Source: Demequina sp. NBRC 110053
Lineage (GTDB): Bacteria; Actinomycetota; Actinomycetes; Actinomycetales; Demequinaceae
Direction: 5' to 3'
Assembly (NCBI RefSeq): GCF_002090095.1
Contig: NZ_BBRJ01000002.1
Location: 1,426,817-1,490,816 of the forward strand
Length of the DNA stretch: 64,000 bases
Shown: piece by piece, positions 8,919 to 17,739 of the stretch
How the letters are laid out: every line of letters starts with the position of its first letter
Numbering within the stretch: the stretch's first letter is position 1
Position numbers and translations under genes: made by a program
Notes under the pieces: generated by a model
The model's database searches: none
Told to the model about the DNA's origin: nothing
What the model saw: the letters and a program-made list of their open reading frames with translations, nothing else

Positions 8919-8924
8919 GGCGCC

Positions 8925-9932
8925 ATGACGACACCGACGCCGCAGTCCGCGCCCGCCATCCGCTGGGGAATCCTCGGGGCGGGCGGCATCGCCCACAAGA
9001 TGGCCGACGCCATCGAGAGCCACACGGCCTCGAGCGTGGTGGCCGTCGGTTCGCGCACGCCCGGCAAGGCGCAGGCCTTCGTCGCGGACGTGGGCGCCGG
9101 TCGCCCCTACGGCTCCTACGAGGAGGTCGTCAGCGATCCCGACGTCGATGCGGTGTACGTCGCCACCACCCACAACGACCACCACGAGCCTGCCCTGCTC
9201 GCGATCGAGGCCGGCAAGCATGTGCTCGTCGAGAAGGCGTTCACGCAGAACACGGCCCAGGCGGAGATGGTGATCGAGGCGGCGCGGGCGAAGGGCGTGT
9301 ACCTGATGGAGGCGATGTGGTCGCGCTTCCTTCCGCACCGCGATGCCTTGCGCGCGGTGATCGAGCGCGGGGAGATCGGCGATGTCATCGCGGTCCAGGC
9401 CGATCACGGTCAGCACCTCGCGCACGTCGAGCGGATGTTCCGTCCTGAGCTGGCGGGCGGCGCGCTGCTGGACCTCGGTGTCTATCCCATCTCGTTCGCG
9501 CACGACATCCTGGGCGTGCCGGAGGACGTCGTCGCGGTGGGCCAGATGCGCGACACGGGCGTGGACAACCAGGTGTCGATGGTGTTCCGCTACCCGGGTG
9601 CGCAGGCGACGCTGCACACCACGATGGAAGCGCGCACCGGCTGCACCGCCGTCATCTCCGGCACGGAGGGCCGCATCGAGGTCGCGGACACGTTCTATGC
9701 GCCCACCACGTTCACGGTGAAGCGGCACGACGGCACCTCGTGGACGTTCGATGGCCGCATCCCCAACGGCTTCCAGTACGAGGCGGCCGAGGTGGCACGC
9801 GGCATCGCCGCGGGGCGGACCGAGTCCGAGATCCTGCCGCTCGACCAGACGCTCGAGATCATGCGCATCATGGATGAGGTGCGCGACCAGATCGGGCTGG
9901 TCTACCCCAACGAGCGCCAGCCCGCTCAGTAG
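8925..9932 (+). CDS. Gfo/Idh/MocA family oxidoreductase
   Basis: A 335-residue NAD(P)-dependent sugar or polyol oxidoreductase. The Rossmann motif is RWGILGAGGIAHKMADAI, followed by the family ATTHNDHHEPALLAIEAGKH and HVLVEKAFTQN segments, where the Lys of the EK motif is catalytic. GALLDLGVYPISFAHDILG belongs to the C-terminal substrate domain. The substrate cannot be read from sequence; similar proteins act on glucose-type sugars, inositols or trans-dihydrodiols. It stands alone with its own leaderless-type promoter. Confidence 0.9.
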   Translation: MTTPTPQSAPAIRWGILGAGGIAHKMADAIESHTASSVVAVGSRTPGKAQAFVADVGAGRPYGSYEEVVSDPDVDAVYVATTHNDHHEPALLAIEAGKHVLVEKAFTQNTAQAEMVIEAARAKGVYLMEAMWSRFLPHRDALRAVIERGEIGDVIAVQADHGQHLAHVERMFRPELAGGALLDLGVYPISFAHDILGVPEDVVAVGQMRDTGVDNQVSMVFRYPGAQATLHTTMEARTGCTAVISGTEGRIEVADTFYAPTTFTVKRHDGTSWTFDGRIPNGFQYEAAEVARGIAAGRTESEILPLDQTLEIMRIMDEVRDQIGLVYPNERQPAQ

Positions 9933-9981
9933 CGCCGATGCGCGGGCTGGCTCCCGCAGGGCGGCGTCCGTCAGGCGGCGC

Positions 9982-10602
9982 TCAGGACCCGCCCAGCACA
10001 TTCGAGGTGAGCTCCGCGATGACGGCATGGCCGTCGGCGTTCGGATGCCCGCCGGCCGACACCAGCTCGGGTCGTCCCTCCAGCGGGTCGCCCAGGTCGA
10101 AGTACACGGCTCCCACCCTCTGCGCCTGCTCCTGCACGATCGCGTTGAGCGCCTCGGCGTCGTAGCCCGCGCCGGCCGACAGCGTGCCGGTGACGTAGAT
10201 CTTCGCATCAGGGAACGTCTGGTCGAGGGTGAGGAAGGTCGCGTGCACGGCGGCCTCGATCTCGCCGAGCGTCCCGCCCAGGTCCGCGAGGCCTCCGGAG
10301 ACCACGATCACGTCAGGGTCCTCCTCGAGCACGCGGTCCACACGCTCGCGGTATGTGGTCTCGCAGGTGTCGCCCGTGGTCACGTATCCCGAGCCGTCGC
10401 ACCCGGCATTCACCTCGCGCCAGCCGAAGTGCTGCGACACGAGGGTGGGCCAGCGGCTCGCGGCCTGGTCGTCCGGCAGGGCCGCACCCACCGTGTCCGC
10501 GTCGCCCAGGAAGATGGCGGTGGGCGGCTCGGGGTCCGGGGCGCACGCGGCCAGCGGTGCGACCACCATGGCCACCGCCACCGCTCCCCAGCGAACGCGC
10601 AT
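9982..10602 (-). CDS. SGNH/GDSL-like lipoprotein lacking catalytic residues
   Basis: A 206-residue lipoprotein: signal helix, then a lipobox with Cys20 in VAPLAACAPD. The rest follows the SGNH hydrolase plan: block I FLGDADTVG, block II NAGCDGSGY, block III VVSGGLADLGG, block V SAGGHPNADGH. The nucleophile Ser of GDS is Ala35 and the block III Asn of GxND is Ala. The Asp normally preceding the His of block V is also missing. The codons for GDA were read directly from the DNA. ATG at 10600-10602 has a GGGGAG ribosome site 5-6 nt upstream. It is probably a binding protein rather than an esterase, by inference. Confidence 0.78.
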   Translation of the reverse strand: MRVRWGAVAVAMVVAPLAACAPDPEPPTAIFLGDADTVGAALPDDQAASRWPTLVSQHFGWREVNAGCDGSGYVTTGDTCETTYRERVDRVLEEDPDVIVVSGGLADLGGTLGEIEAAVHATFLTLDQTFPDAKIYVTGTLSAGAGYDAEALNAIVQEQAQRVGAVYFDLGDPLEGRPELVSAGGHPNADGHAVIAELTSNVLGGS

Positions 10603-10759
10603 GCCTGCTCCCCTCACCCTTAGGTCTACTCCCGCGCGAGCGCCGAATCCAGATCCGTGTGGCGTGTTGCACTCGAAAGGGCAGCAGGACGGCGATGGCG
10701 CCGGCCCCGACGGGGACCGGCGCCATCGGCGCTACTCGGCGGTGCAGGTGCTCAGCGCC

Positions 10760-11896
10760 TCAGAGCATGCCCATCATGCGCACCACGAACACCGCGGCGG
10801 CATCGCGTGTGACCGCCAAGGTGGGGCGGTACTCCTGCCCTCTCGACGTCGACCATCCCATCGAGATGCCCTGGTCGTGCATCCACTGGATCGCCTGCGC
10901 ATGCTCGGAGTAGTAGCGGGAGCCCTTGTTCGCGGAGACGTCCACGAATGGCGCCGCCGGCGCCCCGGGCTCGACCGCGAACGCACGGTAGAGGAACGAG
11001 GCGACGGCATCACGGGTCATCGGGGTCTCGGGCCGATACTCGCGGCCCTTCGACGCGACCCAGCCGCTCGACATGCCCGTCTGGTACATCCACGCGATCG
11101 ACTCCCAATGCTCCGAGTAGTGCGGCGACGTGGGGTCGGCCGAGACATCGACGAACGGAAGGTCAGACGGCTCCATGGGCTCGGCGCCGAATCCCCGGTG
11201 GAGGAAGACGGCGAAGGCGTCGCGGGTCATGCGGTCCAACGGGCGGTACTGGGCTCCCGAGGAGGACTCCCAGCCCTGCGAGAAGCCCTGCAGTCCGACG
11301 ATGGCGATCGACATCCAGTGCTCGGAGTAGCCCTTCTTGCCACGGTCGCCGTGGACGTCGACGAAGGGCATGTCGCTGAGCGGCAGGATTCCGAGCTCCA
11401 CGGAGCCGCTGGAGTCATAGGTCCCCGCTGTGGTGGACCTCAGCGTGACCGTGGCCGTGCCGTTCCTCACCCCCGACGTCACCGTTCCTTGGCCGGGGTC
11501 GAAGACGGTGCTGTCGAACACGCCCGCACCGCCCAGCGTCGACTCGCCGGTGGCCTTCATGGTCATCGTGATCGTCGTGAACGGGCAGTCGGCGCCGGGA
11601 TCGATCCACCCGTCCCAGTCGGCGACGGCGATGCCCGCGGTGAGATCGCGGCACACGTCGGTCTCGTTCACGCCGGTGTCCCACGTCTCGATCCGCACGT
11701 CGTCGTCGCCCACGGCGCCGGCCGCATCGAACACGAGGGGGCTCTCAGAGCCCAGTGACGGCACGGCGATGACGACCCTGAGGGTGACGGCATCGGAGGC
11801 GGCGGCCGATGCTGCGGTCGCACCGCTGAGGACGGTGGTGAGCGCGATGGCGGCTGTGGCGGTGGCTGCAGCCGCGGCACGAGCGCGAGCGAACAT
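10760..11896 (-). CDS. Secreted protein with three SLH-like repeats
   Basis: A 378-residue exported protein with a signal peptide ending near ASAAASDA. A ~150-residue beta-rich region follows (VTLRVVIAVPSLGSESPLVF to GTATVTLRSTTAG). Three C-terminal SLH-like repeats (about residues 190-378) have the cores PFVDV, SEHWxSIA, GxSxGW, YRP and MTRDA. The same repeat type occurs in the proteins at 39452 and 43207, where it probably anchors them to the cell-wall polymer. GGGGAG stands before the ATG. Function beyond surface attachment is unknown. Confidence 0.85.
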   Translation of the reverse strand: MFARARAAAAATATAAIALTTVLSGATAASAAASDAVTLRVVIAVPSLGSESPLVFDAAGAVGDDDVRIETWDTGVNETDVCRDLTAGIAVADWDGWIDPGADCPFTTITMTMKATGESTLGGAGVFDSTVFDPGQGTVTSGVRNGTATVTLRSTTAGTYDSSGSVELGILPLSDMPFVDVHGDRGKKGYSEHWMSIAIVGLQGFSQGWESSSGAQYRPLDRMTRDAFAVFLHRGFGAEPMEPSDLPFVDVSADPTSPHYSEHWESIAWMYQTGMSSGWVASKGREYRPETPMTRDAVASFLYRAFAVEPGAPAAPFVDVSANKGSRYYSEHAQAIQWMHDQGISMGWSTSRGQEYRPTLAVTRDAAAVFVVRMMGML

Positions 11897-12050
11897 GAGA
11901 TCTCCCCTAGCTGGATGGCGCGTGACGCCTCACCATGAGGCTCTGCCGGCGGCGAATCTAGCAGGGGTCATGCCGGTTCCTGAGCAGCGTGTGGCGAATC
12001 CGCCACGGTGAGCCGGCACCCGGCGCTCCGGTCGTGTCATCGCCCGCCGG

Positions 12051-12056
12051 TAGGTT
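12051..12056 (+). promoter_or_regulatory. -10 element (TAGGTT), leaderless start of tmk
   Basis: TAGGTT ends 6 nt before the tmk ATG at 12063. The GGAG between them is only 2 nt from the ATG, too close for a normal ribosome site, so a leaderless message is likely. Confidence 0.5.
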
Positions 12057-12062
12057 GGAGCC

Positions 12063-12746
12063 ATGGCGGGATTCTTCGTGGTGTTCGAGGGCGGCGACGG
12101 CGTGGGCAAGACCACGCAGATCGACCGTCTCGCGGGCCTGCTGCGAGCGCCGGCCGGTGGAGGCTTCGAGGTCCTCACCACCCGTGAGCCCGGCGGCACG
12201 CAACTGGGTCAGGAGCTCCGACAGGCGATCATGCACGGCGGCCACGTCGCGCCCCGTGCCGAGGCACTGCTGTACGCGGCAGACCGCGCCCACCACGTCC
12301 ACACGAAGGTGCGGCCCGCGTTGGAGCGCGGCGCCGTGGTGATCCAGGACCGCTACGTGGACTCGTCGATCGTGTATCAGGGCGGCGCGCGTGGACTGGG
12401 GGAGGAGGTGGAGCGCATCTCGCGCTGGGCCACCGAGGACCTCGTGCCGGATCTCACCATCGTGCTGGACATGGAGCCGTCGCAGGGCCGCCTGGATCGC
12501 GAGCTCGACCGCGTCGAACGCGAGACCGCCGAATTCGCCGCACTCATCCGTCAGGCCTTTCTGGACCTCGCCGCGCGTGACCCCGATCGCTACGCGGTGG
12601 TGGATGCCGCGCGCAGCATCGAGGACGTCGAGGTCGACGTCACCGCTGTGGTGCGGGCAGCCATGGCCGGCGCCGGGCTCGGGAGCGCCGATGCGCCCGT
12701 CGGCCCGGCAGCGGACCCTGGACTCGAGCCGTGGGGCACGCCGTGA
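12063..12746 (+). CDS. tmk: Thymidylate kinase (dTMP kinase)
   Basis: Phosphorylates dTMP to dTDP in dTTP synthesis. The 227-residue protein shows the P-loop VFEGGDGVGKTTQ, the substrate segment TTREPGGTQLGQELR, and the DR motif in VIQDRYVDSSIVYQG. The lid region is near ELDRVERETAEF. A ~30-residue Ala/Pro tail extends past the normal end. Its stop overlaps the GTG of holB (GTGA at 12743-12746), so the two are translationally coupled, a common pairing in bacteria. Confidence 0.97.
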   Translation: MAGFFVVFEGGDGVGKTTQIDRLAGLLRAPAGGGFEVLTTREPGGTQLGQELRQAIMHGGHVAPRAEALLYAADRAHHVHTKVRPALERGAVVIQDRYVDSSIVYQGGARGLGEEVERISRWATEDLVPDLTIVLDMEPSQGRLDRELDRVERETAEFAALIRQAFLDLAARDPDRYAVVDAARSIEDVEVDVTAVVRAAMAGAGLGSADAPVGPAADPGLEPWGTP

Positions 12747-13885
12747 GCGTCTGGGCCGAGGTCGTGGGCCAGGAGTCCGCGATCGTGCCGTTGCAGCGAG
12801 CCATCGCCGAACGCGACGCCATGACGCACGCGTGGCTCATCACTGGGCCGCCCGGCTCGGGCCGTTCGCACGCTGCACGCGCCTTCGCGGCCGCGCTGCA
12901 ATGCCTCGAAGGAGGCTGCGGCACCTGCCGTGCGTGCACCACGGCACTCAGCGGCGCGCATGCGGACGTCACGGTGCTCGCGACGGAGAAGGTCACCATC
13001 TCCATCGACGAGGTGCGTGGGCTGATCGCGACGGCGCAGTCGTCGCCGAGCGAGGGACGCTGGCGCGTCATCGTGGTCGAGGACGCCGATCGCATGACCG
13101 AGCGCACCTCGAACGTGCTGCTGAAGTCCATCGAGGAGCCGCCGCCGCGGACCGTGTGGCTGCTGTGCGCCCCCGCTGCTGAGGACATCGCCGTGACCAT
13201 CCGGTCGCGCTCGCGTCACGTGAGCCTGCGCGTGCCTGACCCCCAGGTGGTCGCTCAGCTGCTCGTCGAGCGCGACGGCGTGGACCCGGACCTGGCGCGG
13301 CAGTGCGCGTATGCGGCGCAGAGTCACATCGGCGTCGCGCGTCGCCTCGCCCGCGACCCGGCCGCGCGAGCCAGGCGCGATCAGGTGCTCGCGCTCGCGA
13401 CGGAGATCCGCGGCGTGGGGGACGCGGTGCTCGCGGCGGCGGACCTGGTCGCCGTCGCGGAGGAGGACGCGAAGGCCGCCACCGAGGAGCGCGACGTCGC
13501 CGAGCGCAATGAGCTGCTCCATACGCTCGGCGCGGATGATGGGGGTCGGCTCCCGCCCGCCCTGCGTGCCCAGGTCAAGCAGCTGGAGGATGATCAGAAG
13601 CGACGGGCGACCCGGCTCAAGCGCGACGTGCTCGATCGCGCGATCCTTGACCTCATGTCGCTGTACCGGGACGTCGCGTGCCTGCAGGTGGGCGCAGTCG
13701 AGCCGCTCGTCAACGAGTCGCACCGCGGCCACCTCGAGACTCTCGCTGGCCGCACCTCGCTCGCGGACACCATCCGCTGCCTCGACGCCTTGACCGTGAC
13801 GCGTGAGCGCCTCGCGTCGAACGTTGCGCCACTGCTCGCGCTCGAGGCCATGGCACTGTCGCTGCGGCCACGCGCGGCGGCCTGA
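12743..13885 (+). CDS. holB: DNA polymerase III subunit delta'
   Basis: Clamp-loader subunit delta', 380 residues from the GTG at 12743 (ATG at 12731 is the in-frame alternative). The AAA+ domain has SVWAEVVGQESAIVPLQ and a degenerate P-loop GPPGSGRSHAA, with Arg for Lys, as is usual for delta'. A four-cysteine zinc module is present (CLEGGCGTCRAC). IVVEDADRMTERTSNVLLK and SIEEPPPRT follow. Overlap with tmk indicates one operon. Confidence is high. Confidence 0.95.
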   Translation: MSVWAEVVGQESAIVPLQRAIAERDAMTHAWLITGPPGSGRSHAARAFAAALQCLEGGCGTCRACTTALSGAHADVTVLATEKVTISIDEVRGLIATAQSSPSEGRWRVIVVEDADRMTERTSNVLLKSIEEPPPRTVWLLCAPAAEDIAVTIRSRSRHVSLRVPDPQVVAQLLVERDGVDPDLARQCAYAAQSHIGVARRLARDPAARARRDQVLALATEIRGVGDAVLAAADLVAVAEEDAKAATEERDVAERNELLHTLGADDGGRLPPALRAQVKQLEDDQKRRATRLKRDVLDRAILDLMSLYRDVACLQVGAVEPLVNESHRGHLETLAGRTSLADTIRCLDALTVTRERLASNVAPLLALEAMALSLRPRAAA

Positions 13886-14030
13886 GCGGCCCGGGCAGCC
13901 CGCGGCACCACCCCGAGCCCGAAGGGCGGCCGTCCGTGCCCAGCGCCGACGCCGACGCGCGTCCTGGGACCGTGGCGGCGCGTATGCCGCACCCAGACCG
14001 CCCGCGCATCGGCTCTTCGGCCGCGCCGCA

Positions 14031-14036
14031 TAGAGT
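14031..14036 (+). promoter_or_regulatory. -10 element (TAGAGT), leaderless start of peptidase gene
   Basis: TAGAGT ends 6 nt before the ATG at 14043 with no ribosome-binding sequence between. A GCGCATCGGC copy is at 14004-14013, in the place a -35 would take. Confidence 0.5.
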
Positions 14037-14042
14037 GTTCGC

Positions 14043-15587
14043 ATGACCCCACGCACTCGGGCGCTGGCCGGCGCCTCCGTCGCCCTGCTGCTCCTGACCG
14101 GGTGCGTTCCCGACAAGACGCAGGTCTCGCCTGGCGAGGCTGGCGGCGACACGTCCGCTCCGGCGACGTCGGACGGGGGCTCGGCGGGCGCAACGGGCGT
14201 CTACGAGCAGGAGGTGACGTGGACGGATTGCGATGAGCTCGAGTGCGCGACCATCCAGGTGCCGCTCAACTGGTCGGAGCCCGACGGACCCACCATGGAT
14301 CTCGCGATCAACCGGTCGCCGGCGGAGAACCCCGACGAGCGCATCGGCTCGCTGCTCATCAACCCTGGCGGACCCGGCGGGTCGGGCCTCGACCTGACGC
14401 TGAGCCTGACAGCGATGGCGGGCGACGACCTGCTCGCGGCCTACGACATCGTCGGATTCGATCCCCGCGGCGTGGGGGAGTCGACGCCGCTCGTGTGCGG
14501 CACTGACGAGCAGGTCGACGACTACTACCTCCCCGACCGCCCGCTCGAGACGCAGGAGGACGTCGAGGCGTGGGATGAGCTCAACGCGCAGTTCGCCGAG
14601 CTGTGCAGCGCCGGCTCGGGCCGGGTCGCTCAGAACGTCGACACCGCGAGCGCAGCGCGGGACATGGACGTCATCCGCGCCGTGCTGGGTGATGACGAGC
14701 TGCACTACCTGGGCTACTCCTACGGGACGCAGCTGGGCGCGACGTATGCGCAGCTCTACCCGGAGAACGTCGGCCGGCTGGTCCTCGACGGCGCCGTGGA
14801 CTTCCTCCTGCCGGGCGAGGAGGTCGGCATTCAGCAGGCCGAGGGTTTCGAGAACGCGCTGACCAACTTCCTGCGGTGGTGCTCGACGCGCGACGAGTGC
14901 CCGCTCGACGATGACATCGAGACGGCGCGAGAGCAGATCCAGGACATGCTCGCGAGCGCACGCGAGGATCCCCTCTTCACGGGAGAGGACTGGGAGCTCA
15001 ACGGCAACCTCATGGTCTACGGGATCGTCGTGACGCTGTACGACGAGGCATCGTGGGAGTACCTCGCGCTGGCATTCGAGGAGGTGATCGACCAGGGCAC
15101 GGGCGGGATCCTCTACACGCTCGCGAACTTCTACCTCGACCGCGATGGAGGCACGGGCGAGTACCTGTCGAACTCGCAGTGGGCGTTCACGGCCATCAAC
15201 TGCTTGGACGTCGAGCCCGAGGAGCCGTGGGGCATCGAGCAGTACGAGGACCTGCGCGCGACCATGACGGAGGCGTCCCCCACCTTCGGCTGGTGGTTCG
15301 CCTCGTCGACCGGCTGCCAGAACTGGCCGTGGACGGCGGACGAGCACATCACGTCCCTCGACGCTGCGGCGACGGTCGGCGACCGCATCCTGGTGATCGG
15401 CACGACCAACGACCCCGCGACGCCCTACGCGTGGTCGGAGTCGCTCACGGAGCATCTCGACGCCACCCTGCTGAGCTACGACGGCGAGGGCCACACGGCC
15501 TACGGACGCTCGAACGCGTGCGTCATCGACGCGGTCGACGGCTTCCTCGTGGGCGGGCAGATGCCGGATTCGGGAACTGAGTGCTGA
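14043..15587 (+). CDS. Secreted alpha/beta-hydrolase lipoprotein, tripeptidyl aminopeptidase-like
   Basis: A 514-residue lipoprotein: signal helix and lipobox LLLLTGC. The hydrolase core shows LLINPGGPGGSGLD (oxyanion region), YDIVGFDPRGVGEST and the nucleophile elbow LGYSYGTQLGATYA. The C-terminal TAP-like domain holds the late Asp/His region (RILVIGTTNDPATPYAW, SYDGEGHTAYGRSNACV). Family members trim tripeptides or dipeptides from exported proteins or hydrolyse esters outside the membrane. It is followed by tRNA-Thr. Confidence 0.92.
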   Translation: MTPRTRALAGASVALLLLTGCVPDKTQVSPGEAGGDTSAPATSDGGSAGATGVYEQEVTWTDCDELECATIQVPLNWSEPDGPTMDLAINRSPAENPDERIGSLLINPGGPGGSGLDLTLSLTAMAGDDLLAAYDIVGFDPRGVGESTPLVCGTDEQVDDYYLPDRPLETQEDVEAWDELNAQFAELCSAGSGRVAQNVDTASAARDMDVIRAVLGDDELHYLGYSYGTQLGATYAQLYPENVGRLVLDGAVDFLLPGEEVGIQQAEGFENALTNFLRWCSTRDECPLDDDIETAREQIQDMLASAREDPLFTGEDWELNGNLMVYGIVVTLYDEASWEYLALAFEEVIDQGTGGILYTLANFYLDRDGGTGEYLSNSQWAFTAINCLDVEPEEPWGIEQYEDLRATMTEASPTFGWWFASSTGCQNWPWTADEHITSLDAAATVGDRILVIGTTNDPATPYAWSESLTEHLDATLLSYDGEGHTAYGRSNACVIDAVDGFLVGGQMPDSGTEC

Positions 15588-15630
15588 CCCGCTAAGATAG
15601 CTACTCGCACCCCCGGCCAGCTGGGGGCCC

Positions 15631-15706
15631 GCCGCCTTAGCTCAGTCGGCAGAGCGATTCACTCGTAATGAATAGGTCAAGGGTTCGATTCCCTTAGGCG
15701 GCTCCA
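15631..15706 (+). tRNA. tRNA-Thr (CGT anticodon)
   Basis: A 76-nt cloverleaf. Acceptor arms are GCCGCCT and AGGCGGC, the D-arm is GCTC/GAGC, and the anticodon stem ATTCA/TGAAT has the loop CTCGTAA (anticodon CGT, reading ACG). The T-arm is AAGGG-TTCGATT-CCCTT. CCA is encoded at 15704-15706. A possible -10 (TAAGAT) is at 15593-15598. A strong terminator follows directly. Confidence 0.98.
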
Positions 15707-15710
15707 TCGA

Positions 15711-15742
15711 GAAGGCCCCGGTCCGGAAGGATCGGGGCCTTC
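15711..15742 (+). terminator. Hairpin terminator after tRNA-Thr
   Basis: GAAGGCCCCG (15711-15720) pairs perfectly with CGGGGCCTTC (15733-15742) around a 12-nt loop, starting 5 nt after the tRNA. There is no long T-run, as is usual in high-G+C actinobacteria. Confidence 0.85.
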
Positions 15743-15818
15743 GTGCTCCTCGATCCGTGGTCGTGTCGGCAAGCATCCGCCCGTCCACACGAGATCGCCG
15801 CAGGGTCGTCGTTGCCGT

Positions 15819-16040
15819 CTACTCGCTCATGCGAGCGCTGCGCCCTGCGATGGTCACGACGTCGCCCACCCGCAGTTGGCGCCCGCGACGCAGGTCGACC
15901 TCGCCATTGACGAGCACCTCGCCGTCCCGGATCGCCTGCTTCGCCTCGCCGCCCGAGTCCACGAGTCCCGCCAGCTGGAGGAACTGACCGAGGCGGATGT
16001 CCCCGCCCGCCTGGACGTCGTCGATCGGTGAAGTCGCCAT
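15819..16040 (-). CDS. Small S4-domain RNA-binding protein
   Basis: A 73-residue protein that is essentially one S4 domain: IRLGQFLQLAGLVDSGGEAKQAIRDGEVLVNGEVDLRRG split around the typical LVNGE turn, then LRVGDVVTI. It resembles the YbcJ/YaaA-type stand-alone S4 proteins that bind structured RNA; the target is unknown. It lies on the opposite strand between the tRNA terminator and the aldehyde dehydrogenase. Confidence 0.88.
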   Translation of the reverse strand: MATSPIDDVQAGGDIRLGQFLQLAGLVDSGGEAKQAIRDGEVLVNGEVDLRRGRQLRVGDVVTIAGRSARMSE

Positions 16041-16100
16041 ACGGGCATGCTAACCGCCGCCGCGTTCCCGTCCTCGGCGGCAGGCGCGCGGGCCGACGTG

Positions 16101-17564
16101 CTACGCGGGTGTCATCGTGTACTTGGACTGCAGGTACTCGTGGATGCCCTCGGCTCCGCCCTCGCGACCCAGGCCGGACATCTTCCAGCCGCCGAACGGC
16201 GCAGCGGCGTTCGACACCACGCCCACGTTGAGGCCCATCATCCCGGTGGCGAGCTGCTCGATCATCCGCTGCCCGCGCGCCAGGGACTGCGTGTACACGT
16301 AGGACACGAGCCCGTACTCGGTGTCGTTCGCCATGGCGACGGCCTCCTCCTCGGTAGAGAAGGTCGCGATGGCGAGCACAGGACCGAAGATCTCCTCCCG
16401 CCAGATGTCCGCCGCCGGCACCACGCCGGACACGACGGTCGGCAGGTAGAAGGTGCCGGGCCCGTCGACCCGAGAACCCCCGGCGAGCACCGTCGCGCCG
16501 TGGCCGACGGCATCGGTGACGAGCGCATCGGCCTTGTCGACGGCCGTGGCGTCGATGAGCGGACCGATCGCGACGCCATCGTCAGTCCCGCGCCCCATCC
16601 GCATGGCGGCGACGCGCTCGGTCACCCGCACGGCGAACTCCTCGGCGACGGACGCGTGCACGATGAACCGATTGGCCGCCGTGCACGCCTGGCCGATGTT
16701 GCGGAACTTCGCCGCCATCGCACCCTCGACGGCGGCGTCCATGTCCGCGTCCTCGAACACCACGAACGGCGCGTTCCCGCCCAGCTCCATCGACGTGCGC
16801 AGCACCCCGCCGGCCGCCTGCTCCAGCAGCGCGACCCCGACGCTGGTCGAGCCCGTGAACGACAGCTTGCGCAGGCGCGGGTCGCGGATGATGGGCTCGG
16901 ACACTGCGCCAGACGAGCTCGTGGTGACGACGTTCACCACACCTGCGGGCACGCCGGCCTCCTCGAGCAGCGCCGCGAGGGCCATCGTGGTCAGCGGCGT
17001 GAGCGAGGCGGGCTTGACGACCACCGTGCAGCCTGCGGCGAGCGCGGGCGCGATCTTGCGCGTCGCCATCGCGAGCGGGAAGTTCCAGGGGGTGATGAGG
17101 AAGCACGGGCCCACGGGATGCTGGGTGACGATCACCCGGCCGGTGCCCTCGGGGCTGGCACCGTAGCGGCCCGCGATGCGCGGCGCCTCCTCGGCGAACC
17201 AGCGCAGGAACTCCCCGCCGTACGTCACCTCTCCGAGCGACTGATCGAGGGGCTTCCCCATCTCGAGCGTCATGAGCAGGGCGAACTGGTCCGCGCGCTC
17301 CATCAGCAGGTCGAAGGCGCGGCGCAGGATCTCGCCGCGCTCGCGTGCCGGCGTCGCGGCCCAGACGGGGAACGCGTCGCATGCGGCGTCGAGCGCGCTG
17401 ATGCCGTCTGCCGGCGTGGCCGATGCGATGGTCTTGATGACCTCGCCGGTGGCCGGGTCCCGGACATCGAGCGTCGCGCCGTCTGCCGAGTCGCGCCACT
17501 GGCCGCCGATGTACAGCCCGTCGGGCACCGAGTCGAGCAGCTCGGTCTCACGCGTGTGGGTCAT
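16101..17564 (-). CDS. NAD(P)-dependent succinate-semialdehyde-type aldehyde dehydrogenase
   Basis: A 487-residue aldehyde dehydrogenase. Seen are the cofactor segment PWNFPLAMATRKIAPALAAG with KPASLTPLT, the glycine turn SFTGSTSVG, the base Glu in MELGGNAPFVVF, and the catalytic Cys in FRNIGQACTAANRF. MTLEMGKPLDQSLGEV and the NIGQACTAANR context favour the succinate-semialdehyde dehydrogenase (GabD) branch, which oxidises succinate semialdehyde to succinate. The ATG at 17562-17564 has AAGGAG just upstream and is chosen over a start 14 codons earlier. No gabT is adjacent. Confidence 0.88.
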   Translation of the reverse strand: MTHTRETELLDSVPDGLYIGGQWRDSADGATLDVRDPATGEVIKTIASATPADGISALDAACDAFPVWAATPARERGEILRRAFDLLMERADQFALLMTLEMGKPLDQSLGEVTYGGEFLRWFAEEAPRIAGRYGASPEGTGRVIVTQHPVGPCFLITPWNFPLAMATRKIAPALAAGCTVVVKPASLTPLTTMALAALLEEAGVPAGVVNVVTTSSSGAVSEPIIRDPRLRKLSFTGSTSVGVALLEQAAGGVLRTSMELGGNAPFVVFEDADMDAAVEGAMAAKFRNIGQACTAANRFIVHASVAEEFAVRVTERVAAMRMGRGTDDGVAIGPLIDATAVDKADALVTDAVGHGATVLAGGSRVDGPGTFYLPTVVSGVVPAADIWREEIFGPVLAIATFSTEEEAVAMANDTEYGLVSYVYTQSLARGQRMIEQLATGMMGLNVGVVSNAAAPFGGWKMSGLGREGGAEGIHEYLQSKYTMTPA

Positions 17565-17739
17565 GGCAACTCCTTCATCGCTGGACCGGGTCAGTCTCTC
17601 AGGCATCGTGTGAGCCAGCAGCCGCTGCGGGCCGCATCCGGCGGGCGATGGGGGTGCTCATCGTCTGCGGGGAAGCATGGAGGAGGACCGATGCGCCCGT
17701 TCGCCCGCGGCTAGACTGAGGCGAGGCGAGGGGAGTTCG

